Positions 44,529 to 51,765 of a stretch of 64,000 bases of DNA are shown here, in pieces; the first letter of the stretch is position 1; each line of letters starts with the position of its first letter. Source of the DNA: Kitasatospora azatica KCTC 9699 (GTDB taxonomy: Bacteria; Actinomycetota; Actinomycetes; Streptomycetales; Streptomycetaceae); assembly GCF_000744785.1 (NCBI RefSeq), contig NZ_JQMO01000003.1, positions 1 to 64,000 of the forward strand. Reading direction: 5' to 3'. Position numbers and translations under genes: made by a program. Under the pieces are notes generated by a model. It was not told the DNA's origin and did not search any database. It was given only the letters and a program-made list of their open reading frames with translations.

Positions 44529-45287
44529 ATGTTCGACGTCGATCACCGGGAACAGGTCCGAGCGCAGCTCCTCACACTGGCAGAGGCTGATCCCGACGTC
44601 GCAGGCGCCGCGATCACCGGCTCCGCAGCCGTCGACGGGGGCGACCGCTGGTCGGACATCGACCTGGCGTTCGCCATCAACGGTGAGCTCGGCCCGGCCC
44701 TGGCCCGCTGGACCGAAACGCTCTACCAGGAATTCGCCGCCCAGCACCACTGGGACCTGCCGTCCGGTTCCACGATCTACCGGGTATTCCTCCTCCCGGG
44801 CTGGTTGGAGGTCGACGTCGCCTTCACCCCTGCGGACGATTTCGGCCCGCTCGGACCCGCCTGGCGCACCGTCTTCGGTCGAACCGCCCAGCTTGAACCC
44901 GCCGGTCCGCCAGCCCGCGCCCATCTCGTCGGCCTGGCCTGGCACCACTCCCTCCACGCACGCGTATGCATCGAAAGGCGCAGGTGGTGGCAGGCCGAGC
45001 ACTGGATCAGCGCCGTCCGAGACCTGGTGATTGCGCTGGCCTGCCTTCGCCTGGGGCACCCCACCAGCTACGCCAAGGGGGCTCACCTGCTGTCGCATGA
45101 CGTGACCGGACCGCTGGAGACGACCCTGGTCCGATCGCTCGACGAGGCGGAGCTACGGCGCGCACTCGAAGCCGTCGCTGCCGCGCTGAACCAGGAACTT
45201 GAGCACACTGACCCGGCTCTGGCCGCGCGTCTTCAGCCCATGCTGACCGAACTCGCACAGCCCGATGGACCCGCACCCGCCCACTGA
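44529..45287 (+). CDS. Nucleotidyltransferase-domain protein (252 aa)
   Basis: Pol-beta-type nucleotidyltransferase. It has AAITGSAAVDGGDRWSDIDL (the G-S and D-x-D metal motif) and a second acidic strand GWLEVDVAFTP as third carboxylate. The C-terminal half is helical with a Trp/His-rich stretch (HLVGLAWHHSLHARVCIERR), as in aminoglycoside adenylyltransferase-like proteins. Start at ATG 44529, the position that abuts the truncated TniQ. Possible roles: antibiotic nucleotidylation or a MNT-type toxin/antitoxin. No HEPN partner is adjacent, so resistance-type modification is slightly favoured. Confidence 0.85.
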   Translation: MFDVDHREQVRAQLLTLAEADPDVAGAAITGSAAVDGGDRWSDIDLAFAINGELGPALARWTETLYQEFAAQHHWDLPSGSTIYRVFLLPGWLEVDVAFTPADDFGPLGPAWRTVFGRTAQLEPAGPPARAHLVGLAWHHSLHARVCIERRRWWQAEHWISAVRDLVIALACLRLGHPTSYAKGAHLLSHDVTGPLETTLVRSLDEAELRRALEAVAAALNQELEHTDPALAARLQPMLTELAQPDGPAPAH

Positions 45288-45634
45288 CGCGCTCAGTCTC
45301 AGCAATCACCGATCGAACCCAAGTGGCCAACCATCGCTGAGCACGACCACCCGTCTCTGAACGTCACGAGCTGCCGCGGGATCCGACCCGGAAACTGCCA
45401 CCTTCGATGAGAACTTCACACGCAGACGTCCCAGCTTCCTGACACTCCCCAGCCCAGGCGAACCTTCCTCGTCATGATCGACGAGACATGCGCTCAGCAC
45501 CCGTGCACCGGTCGCCAGGACGCATCCCCTCAAGCCCTCCCTGCGTCCCACTCCAACCTGTCACCCCGCAGGTCAACGATCCCACCCCCGCATCTAATGA
45601 GACGGGACAGAAGCGGTCATGCACACAACGTGGA

Positions 45635-46306
45635 TCAGGACACGAGGGAACGTGCGATGCGGAATCCCACGTCGTCGACCTGGAAAGTCGGATGGCTGCG
45701 GCGCCGCGCGGAGGCCCGGCAGCTCCAGTGCTCGTCGAACCAGCCTCCGCCGCGTAGCACTCTGTAGTCTCCGTAGACCTCGGCGTCGTAGATGTCCCAG
45801 CACCAGTCCCAGACGTTGCCGAGCATGTCGTAAAGGCCCCACGGGTTGGGCCGTTTGCCACCTACGTCGTGGATCTGCTCGTGGGAGTTGCCGCGGTACC
45901 AAGCGATCTCGTCGAGAGGTCCGTAGTGCGGTCCGGTCGTACCGGCACGGCAGGCGTGCTCCCACTCGGCTTCGGTCGGTAGCCGGTACCCGTCGCCGGA
46001 CGCGTCCCACTCGATGCCTTCGCCGTCGGCATGGAGGTGGTAGGCGGGTGCGATCCCGTCGCGTTGGGACAGCGCATTGCAGAATCGGACCGCGTCCCAC
46101 CAGGAAACGTTCTCGACGGGCATTGTGTCCACCTGGGCGGTGCTCGGCCGCAGGCCGGTGACCTGTGCGTACAGTGCCTGGGTGACTGGGAAAGCCGCGA
46201 GTTCATAGGGCGCAAGCTCGACCGACCAACTGCGTTGTGTCCGCCGGTCCGACAGCGTTACCTGCCCCTGCGGAACGGCGATCATCTTTCCTGCGCTCGC
46301 ATCCAT
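45635..46306 (-). CDS. FGE-sulfatase (SUMF1-type) domain protein (223 aa)
   Basis: Formylglycine-generating-enzyme fold. It shows VENVSWWDAVRFCNALSQRD, GYRLPTEAEWEHACRAGTTG, NPWGLYDMLGNVWDWCWDIY and VLRGGGWFDEHWSCRASARR with GFRIAR at the end, all family hallmarks; Cys and Arg of the SCRASAR block are retained. Start at ATG 46306 (MDASAGKMIAVPQGQVTLSD); an upstream ATG at 46363 adds unrelated residues. No sulfatase gene is nearby. The fold is also used by EgtB-type and diversity-generating proteins, so genuine Cys oxidation is not assured. Confidence 0.9.
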   Translation of the reverse strand: MDASAGKMIAVPQGQVTLSDRRTQRSWSVELAPYELAAFPVTQALYAQVTGLRPSTAQVDTMPVENVSWWDAVRFCNALSQRDGIAPAYHLHADGEGIEWDASGDGYRLPTEAEWEHACRAGTTGPHYGPLDEIAWYRGNSHEQIHDVGGKRPNPWGLYDMLGNVWDWCWDIYDAEVYGDYRVLRGGGWFDEHWSCRASARRRSHPTFQVDDVGFRIARSLVS

Positions 46307-46767
46307 GGACAGGTGATCATATCGGTACCTGTTCTGGACGACCGCGCGGCTGACCTTCTGCATCGCGCCCCGCGCCGGATCGGACGGATCTTCAGGGGCT
46401 ACCAGTCGTGGCTGACGACTCAGGCGTGGTATCAGTTCGAAACGGCGAAGCCGACCAGATCGGCTGAGACAGCATCCGGCATTCGCTCGCCCGGGACCAC
46501 ATCACCTGCGATTCCCAGCATCTCCACGTCCCAGCTGAACTGGTCGCCGCAGGTCAGGAGCCCGACTCGGGGCCAGATCATTTGAGACGGGACACCGGCG
46601 CCGTGGTCGCCGCTGCGAAGCGCGTGGGCCGACCCGAGCCCTTGCACCGGCCGTAGGCACGGCGAGCTGGTAACAGGCGCGTATTCGGATCGCGCGGTAT
46701 TCGGCCGCGCCTGCGCCGATCGGCGGTCCGGCCCGTGCCCTGCACCCGCGGGGCTCGTTTGCAGAGC

Positions 46768-46974
46768 ATGAAGAAGATCGTTTCGGCCGCCGCGCTCACC
46801 GCTGCCGCACTCGCCCTGGCCACCCCGGCCGCCCACGCCGCGCCCGTCTCCACCCAGGAAGGCTCGGTTGGCTCGGCCCCTCGCATCGCCAACGGCGGCC
46901 CCGTTGGACCCGGCCTCAGTGAGCTCGTGGCAATCGCGGAAGGCATCCTGAGGAAGTACGGAATCACCAAGTAG
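46768..46974 (+). CDS. Small secreted peptide (68 aa)
   Basis: ATG followed by KKIVSAAALTAAALALATPA and AHA, a textbook Sec signal peptide with cleavage after about residue 24. The mature peptide of about 44 residues (PVSTQEGSVGSAPRIANGGP, GLSELVAIAEGILRKYGITK) has a Gly/Ser-rich start and an amphipathic C-terminal helix, and contains no cysteine. No strong ribosome site is seen. A terminator-like hairpin follows. Function unknown; an extracellular signalling or antimicrobial peptide is possible but unsupported. Confidence 0.65.
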   Translation: MKKIVSAAALTAAALALATPAAHAAPVSTQEGSVGSAPRIANGGPVGPGLSELVAIAEGILRKYGITK

Positions 46975-46989
46975 ATTGTCTGGCTCCCA

Positions 46990-47028
46990 TCGACGCTCCG
47001 CTGCCGGCAATCGGCGCCGGGGCGTCGA
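46990..47028 (+). terminator. Imperfect hairpin after the secreted peptide gene
   Basis: TCGACGC at 46990 pairs with GCGTCGA ending at 47028; the 17-bp arms contain about three mismatches. It begins 15 nt after the stop. Confidence 0.5.
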
Positions 47029-47050
47029 GTGTGACTGGCGGGCCAGGTCA

Positions 47051-47897
47051 ATGACCTGCGGAATCGTCCGCACCGCCCACCGCGCCCCCCTGGACGACCG
47101 CCCCGAACAGCCCTGCGAGGTCTACCTCGCGCTGGAGTACATGCAGCACACCGGCTCGTTCAAGGCCCGCGGCGCGCAGAACTTCATCCAGGTCCACCGC
47201 GCTCGTACGGCGCCAACGTGCGCCTGGTCGGCGCGGAGTACGCCGAAGCACTCGCCGCCTGCGAGGACTTCGCCGCCGCGACCGGCGCCCTGGCCAGCCA
47301 CGCCTACGACCACCCGCTGATCGCGGCTGGCGCGGGCACCCTGCTCGAGGAGATCCGCCAGCAGATTCCCGGCCTGGACACCGTGGTGGTCGCGGTCGGC
47401 GGCGGCGGCCTGTTCGCCGGCATCGCCACCGCCGCCCAGCACCACGGCGTACGTGTCGTCGCCGTCGAACCGCAGAGCTGCCGCGCGCTCAACGCCGCCC
47501 TCGAGGCCGGCCGCCTGGTCGACGTCACCGTCGACTCGATCGCCGCCGACTCCCTCGGCGCCCGCCGCACCTGCGCGATGGCCCTGCACGCAGCCCAGCA
47601 GGAGGGCGTCCACTGCGTACTCGTCCCGGACACCGAGATCGTCCGCGCCCGCCAGACACTGTGGGACCACCGCCGCGTCGCCGTCGAACACGGCGCGGCG
47701 ACCGCGCTGGCCGCCCTGACCGGGCCGGCCAGCCACGTACCGGACCGGCCAGCCACGTACCGGACCGGGACCTGCCCTCGCGGCCCGCCGGCCCGGGCCG
47801 CGGCTACCGGCCCGGCAGCGGCGAAAAGGTCGCGGTGGTGCTGTGCGGCGCCAACACCGACGCCCGCACGCTCATGGACCACACCAGCGACAGCTGA
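47051..47897 (+). pseudogene. PLP-dependent threonine/serine dehydratase, inactivated
   Basis: Fragments in three frames reconstruct a threonine-dehydratase-like enzyme. YLALEYMQHTGSFKARGAQN carries the PLP lysine; VRLVGAEYAEALAACEDFAA and VVVAVGGGGLFAGIATAAQH carry the Gly-rich phosphate loop; VAVVLCGANTDARTLMDHTS is the C-terminus. About 40-60 residues between the lysine segment and VRLVGAEY are deleted with a frame change near 47208. A 20-bp tandem duplication at 47727-47766 causes the second frame change; removing one copy restores a continuous frame (ASHVPDRDLPSRPAGPG). Confidence 0.85.
47727..47766. repeat. 20-bp tandem duplication inside the dehydratase pseudogene
   Basis: GGCCAGCCACGTACCGGACC occurs twice head to tail (47727-47746 and 47747-47766) without a mismatch. 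As 20 is not divisible by 3, it shifts the reading frame. Confidence 0.95.
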
Positions 47898-47947
47898 CCA
47901 CCAACCCCGAAGGAGGCAGCCGGGCGAAGACCGCCCGGCTACCCCCT

Positions 47948-48313
47948 TCAGGTTCCTGACCAGCAGCTCCGGCCGATCAGGCCGGTCAACGGCGGCGCCG
48001 CGGTGACGAGCACTCCCTCGCCGATGCCGTCGGCCAGGGCGAACCCGGACTCCCGCAGCTGGGTGGCCACCATCCGGGAGGCCATGGACAGGACCGCCGT
48101 GGCGCCGATCCGGTCGGAGTCGCACAGCCGCAGCATGAACGGGACCGTGGGCGGGGTGAGCGGTTGCGGGCCGAGGTTCCACTTCAGGACGACGCCTTCG
48201 GGTCGCGTGGCGACCGCGAGGCCGGTGGTGCCGGGCTCGGTGAGCGCGTAGCCGGCGGCGCACAAGGTGGTGTGGACGGCGTCGTACAGGTGCTGGTGGT
48301 GCTGGTCGTACAT
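47948..48313 (-). CDS. Hypothetical protein (121 aa)
   Basis: ATG start, full-length codon bias. It opens MYDQHHQHLYDAVHTTLCAA followed by GYALTEPGTTGLAVATRPEG and VVLKWNLGPQPL, then a helical second half (VLSMASRMVATQLRESGFAL). No signal or membrane segment. Family not recognised; short soluble proteins of this kind are common in streptomycete accessory regions. Confidence 0.65.
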   Translation of the reverse strand: MYDQHHQHLYDAVHTTLCAAGYALTEPGTTGLAVATRPEGVVLKWNLGPQPLTPPTVPFMLRLCDSDRIGATAVLSMASRMVATQLRESGFALADGIGEGVLVTAAPPLTGLIGRSCWSGT

Positions 48314-48447
48314 CCGGTGAGCCTAACCCGCCGAGCAGTGCCGACAGGCGGCCCCGCGTCGGTGACCAGACATGGAAGACCTGGACCAGGACGCCCAACG
48401 GGACATCACAGCAGTGGGTCGCGTCCGGCCAGGGCGCAGGCGGCCAC

Positions 48448-48795
48448 CTAGTTGATCCTGAAGTCCTCCCGCACTACTTCACCGTCGGGCAACTCCTTGA
48501 TCTCCTCCCGCACTACTTCACCGTCGGGCAACTCCTTGATCTCCTCGATCGTCTTCTTGCCGTTCTCGTCGTCGAAGATGATCGCCTCTCCGCGGACAGG
48601 ATCGACGATCTCTTCGATACGCGAGTGGGTCGAGTGGTGTCCGTTACCCACGTGATCGTCCTGGATGACCTCGGTCTCGACGAACTTCCTCTCCTCGAAG
48701 AAGGGGGGAGGTTCAGCGGCGTGGGCGGTAGCGGACAGGGACAGGGCCACGCCCGCCAGTGCGATGGCGACAGTCACCCGCTTGATGTTGTTCAT
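48448..48795 (-). CDS. Secreted acidic protein with tandem 13-residue repeat (115 aa)
   Basis: ATG 48795 (GGCAGGG just upstream) opens a signal peptide (NNIKRVTVAIALAGVALSLS, ATAHA cleavage). The mature protein is highly acidic with alternating charge (PPFFEERKFVETEVIQDDH). It ends with two identical copies of EIKELPDGEVVRE preceded by a diverged one (IFDDENGKKTIEE), then DFRIN. The repeat is exact at DNA level (39 bp). The alternating strand pattern suggests a beta-hairpin ladder. Function unknown; localisation extracellular or cell-wall-associated. Confidence 0.8.
   Translation of the reverse strand: MNNIKRVTVAIALAGVALSLSATAHAAEPPPFFEERKFVETEVIQDDHVGNGHHSTHSRIEEIVDPVRGEAIIFDDENGKKTIEEIKELPDGEVVREEIKELPDGEVVREDFRIN
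48464..48541. repeat. Two exact 39-bp tandem repeats
   Basis: Copies at 48464-48502 and 48503-48541 are identical and in frame, encoding the 13-residue repeat of the secreted protein. Exact DNA identity implies recent duplication. Confidence 0.95.
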
Positions 48796-49592
48796 ACCCT
48801 GCCAACGATCTTGATGGCCTGCCGTCACCAGGGATCCCGGGTGGCGTGCCTCCGTGGCCACCGGGCATGGAACCCGGATAGCTCACTTTCCGGTACCCAC
48901 AGACACGACGACGGCCCGCGCACCCCCGACGGGGTCGCACACGCCGTCGTCGCCAAGGCCCTCGCCGGTTCACTCACAGCATCCCTGGAGGGAGGGCATA
49001 TTGGGGCGTGCTCGGTCTAGTAGCTGCCGGTTCAGTTGCAGAACTCGTCGGGGCGGAGGCCGAACCAGACTTGCCTCGCTTCGGGGCTGCTGCTTCTCAC
49101 CGACATCGCGCACGGCCGTGATCGGGAAGTGGTCTTGGAAACCGACGATGAATGCTCTCGGTTGTGACCTACGCAGCCACCCTGTCGATCGCCATCTTCG
49201 AGCGCACCGGGTATCCGAGTCCCGGCGGCGCGAGCCGCTTGGCCCAGCCGCCATACCCGCGCTCCGCACCAGCGGATTCCTCCAGCCACGGCCCGGGCGC
49301 TGGGCCAAAAAGCCGATTCAGGCGCAGCGGGGCACGATGCGACCGGGTAGCGGCTCTGCCCGGGTAGGCGCGCCGCAGCCGGGGCGTTCGGTCGCGCGGC
49401 CGCCACTTCGGTCGCGCCACCACAGGCATTCCCCACTCCATGCGGCACGGCGTGCACCTGCACAGGCCGGGCCGACTCAGAGGCTGTTGTCGTACCGAAC
49501 TTGATCGGCGTGTTCTCGCAGCTCAGGCATGATGTCGCGGTTGGCGAGGCAGGCTGATGCCGTCGGGTTGTCTCGTCGGTGGAGGTACCGGG
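48796..49592. other. About 800 bp without a supportable gene
   Basis: Open frames on both strands have poor composition. A short minus-strand tail (QVWFGLRPDEFCN before a stop at 49032) has gene-like codons but no recognisable body upstream. Confidence 0.35.
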
Positions 49593-50159
49593 ATGGCGTC
49601 GGTCGTGGGTCTGCTGGAAGAGCGGGAGCTGGCCGCGCGGGAGCGGGTGGAGGGACTGCGGGAGGAGGCGGACCGGGTGCTCGCCGAGCTCGCGGAGGCG
49701 GAAACCGACTGGCAGGAGTGGTTGATCGCCCGGCAGCGCGTGGGTGAGGTCTTGTCTGTGCCGCGAACCCGGGAAACCGAAGTGGCCAACGCGGTCACGG
49801 TAGGGGATGCCTCCGCGCCGACGCCGGAACCCGAGCCGGCGGCGGACATGCCCGCCGCGGTGTCTGCCCCTGGGGCTGCGCGGGCGGGTTCGATCGTGCC
49901 GGTGTGGCGGCCCGCGCTGACCGCCGACATGCTCGCCGTGGACTATCAGCGGATCCTGTCCGCGCTGGCGGAACGCCGATCGGGCGGTGACGGGGTGATG
50001 ACGTGCCAGGAGATCGCCGCCCGGCTCGGGCTGGAGCTGTGCCCGGCCAGCGTGGAGGGGGTGCGGTCGAAGATGAAGCGGCTCGCGGACCACGGCTGGG
50101 CCACCGAACCGACCCCGGGCCGGTTCACGCTCGCCGACGGGCCAGTCTGCGGCTCATGA
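49593..50159 (+). CDS. wHTH/coiled-coil protein of a mobile-element-associated family (188 aa)
   Basis: ATG 49593 with GGAGG 8-12 nt upstream. Residues 1-55 form a charged coiled coil (LLEERELAARERVEGLREEA, DRVLAELAEAETDWQEWLIA). A Pro/Ala linker follows, and then a winged helix (LTADMLAVDYQRILSALAER, MTCQEIAARLGLELCPASVE, GVRSKMKRLADHGWATEPTP, GRFTLA). Proteins with this layout frequently lie beside insertion sequences in actinomycetes, and a remnant of the winged-helix part is seen at 59530-59629. Its last residues overlap the IS5-type transposase end, so the C-terminus may be altered by that insertion. Confidence 0.7.
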   Translation: MASVVGLLEERELAARERVEGLREEADRVLAELAEAETDWQEWLIARQRVGEVLSVPRTRETEVANAVTVGDASAPTPEPEPAADMPAAVSAPGAARAGSIVPVWRPALTADMLAVDYQRILSALAERRSGGDGVMTCQEIAARLGLELCPASVEGVRSKMKRLADHGWATEPTPGRFTLADGPVCGS

Positions 50160-51069
50160 GCATCGTCATCGACCACAGCACCATCTGCTCGTGGACGGCG
50201 GGCAGCGTCTCGTAGTCGCGCACCAGCCGACGCGAGCGGAACAACCACGCGAAAGTCCGTTCCACGCACCAGCGCCTCGGCAGCACCACGAACCCCGAGA
50301 CGTCGTCGCTGCGCTTGACGATCTGCACGGTGAGCTGGAGCTTCTCCCTCGCCCAGGAGACCAAGCGGCCCGCGTAGCCGCCGTCGGCCCACACCAGCAC
50401 GATCTTCTTGTAGCGGTCCCGCACCCGCTTCAGCAGCGGCGCGGCCGCGTGGCGGTCCTGGACGCTCGCAGTGGTCACCATGACCGCCAGCAGCAGGCCG
50501 AGGCAGTCCACCACGATGTGGCGCTTCCTGCCCGGCACCTTCTTTCCCGCGTCGTAGCCCCGTGAGGACGCCGGCACGTTCGCGGCGGCCCGCACCGACT
50601 GCGAGTCGACGATCGCGGCGGTCGGCTCCGGGTCGCGGCCAGCGTCCTCGCGCGCCAGGCCCCGGAGCCGGTCGTGCAGCTCGGTCAGCAACCCGGTCGC
50701 GCCCCAGCGACGCGCGAAGGCATAGACGCGGTCCCACACCGGGAAGTCGCCTGGCATAGCGCGCCACGTGATGCCGCCCGCGACCAGGTACCGCACGGCG
50801 TCCAACATCTGCCGGTGGCAGTAGCACTCCGGCTGCCCGCCACGGCCGTTCATCCACGCAGGGACCGGCATCGCGTCCCGCACGACCGCCCACTCCGCGT
50901 CCGACATGTCCGAGGGATACCGCGGCTCGCGATCCGGATGGTCGCCCGCATTCCCGAACCGGTGAGCGAGGCAATCACACGACCGGGCAACCGAGTTGGA
51001 CTCCACCGGCACGGAACCGCGAGACTGCGACACGAGGGCCTCCTGGCTGGCTCGTTCGGACTTCGACAA
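50125..51069 (-). CDS. IS5-family transposase (314 aa)
   Basis: DDE transposase. It has YPSDMSDAEWAVVRDAMPVP and the DUF4096-like N-terminal domain (MLDAVRYLVAGGITWRAMPG). Catalytic residues are D in TAAIVDSQSVRAAANVPAS, D in VLVWADGGYAGRLVSWAR and E in RRWCVERTFAWLFRSRRLVR. Length and motifs are complete, so the gene may be functional. I could not find convincing terminal inverted repeats within 60 bp of either end, so the element's boundaries are not given. Confidence 0.9.
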   Translation of the reverse strand: MSKSERASQEALVSQSRGSVPVESNSVARSCDCLAHRFGNAGDHPDREPRYPSDMSDAEWAVVRDAMPVPAWMNGRGGQPECYCHRQMLDAVRYLVAGGITWRAMPGDFPVWDRVYAFARRWGATGLLTELHDRLRGLAREDAGRDPEPTAAIVDSQSVRAAANVPASSRGYDAGKKVPGRKRHIVVDCLGLLLAVMVTTASVQDRHAAAPLLKRVRDRYKKIVLVWADGGYAGRLVSWAREKLQLTVQIVKRSDDVSGFVVLPRRWCVERTFAWLFRSRRLVRDYETLPAVHEQMVLWSMTMLMSRRLARRRA

Positions 51070-51239
51070 TCCCGAGCTGGACAGGAGGCCCCGCCTTCAT
51101 GCGTGTCGGCGACAATATTCCCCCGACCGAGTCACCCCGATACGTAAGCCCCAGAGCCGCTCCAGGGCTGGCGGACAGCCGCTTCCTCGCCGGCGACGCG
51201 CCGCTCCAACTCCTCGTCCGGCGCCTCTACAGTGTCGGA

Positions 51240-51659
51240 ATGCACTGGGGGGAACGTCCGCGCTGGGCGCGGTGGGCAACGGTCGTTTTCGTCGTGGGGT
51301 TCGTCGAGGGCCTCGGCTCGCACGTCCGTGACGTGCTGGTCCACGGCCCGCACGTCTACGACGGCTGGCCGGAACCGAGCCGGCTGCTCTTCTTCGCACT
51401 GTTCGTGTTGGACCCACTCATCGCCGTGCTGGTGGCGTTCGCCCGGCCGTTCGGCCCACTCCTCGGGGCGGTGGGCATGACAGCCGACCTGACGGCCAAC
51501 TACCAGGGCAACTGGGACGGTCTGCTGCACGACCCGCTCGCCTACGTGGGGATCGTCGGGCTACTGCCTATGACGCTCTTCGGGCTTTTCGTCCTGGCGA
51601 CGGCTCTCCCGCTCCATCGCGCCTTCCGCAAGATCACACGGCAGACCATCGCCGTCTGA
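51240..51659 (+). CDS. Small membrane protein (139 aa)
   Basis: Four hydrophobic segments: WATVVFVVGFVEGLG, LLFFALFVLDPLIAVLVAFA, a shorter one around GPLLGAVGMTADLTA, and VGIVGLLPMTLFGLFVLATA. The tail is basic (HRAFRKITRQTIAV). I chose ATG 51240; the longer frame upstream reads through transposase-flanking sequence. Family not recognised beyond 'hypothetical membrane protein'. Convergent with the CHAT gene across a shared hairpin. Confidence 0.75.
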   Translation: MHWGERPRWARWATVVFVVGFVEGLGSHVRDVLVHGPHVYDGWPEPSRLLFFALFVLDPLIAVLVAFARPFGPLLGAVGMTADLTANYQGNWDGLLHDPLAYVGIVGLLPMTLFGLFVLATALPLHRAFRKITRQTIAV

Positions 51660-51719
51660 CCCGAGTTCCGCGTCCGCGGGTCAGAACGAGACCGCTCAGC
51701 CTTCAGCCTGACGGGATAA

Positions 51720-51747
51720 CCCGTTCGAGCTCTCTGGCTCGAACGGG
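51720..51747. terminator. Bidirectional hairpin between the membrane protein and CHAT genes
   Basis: CCCGTTCGAGC (51720-51730) pairs with GCTCGAACGGG (51737-51747) across a 6-nt loop, between two convergent stop codons. Confidence 0.75.
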
Positions 51748-51765
51748 CATGCAACAAGATCGGTA

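Noticed and set aside
45306-45551. 81-residue minus-strand frame between the nucleotidyltransferase and FGE-type genes
   Set aside because: Codon bias is mixed, there is no ribosome site and no recognisable motif; not enough to call a gene.
46432-46581. Minus-strand tail resembling a sortase end (VGLLTCGDQFSWDVEMLGIA)
   Set aside because: The T-C-G pattern is suggestive, but the expected downstream Arg and preceding domain are absent and the frame is only 50 residues.
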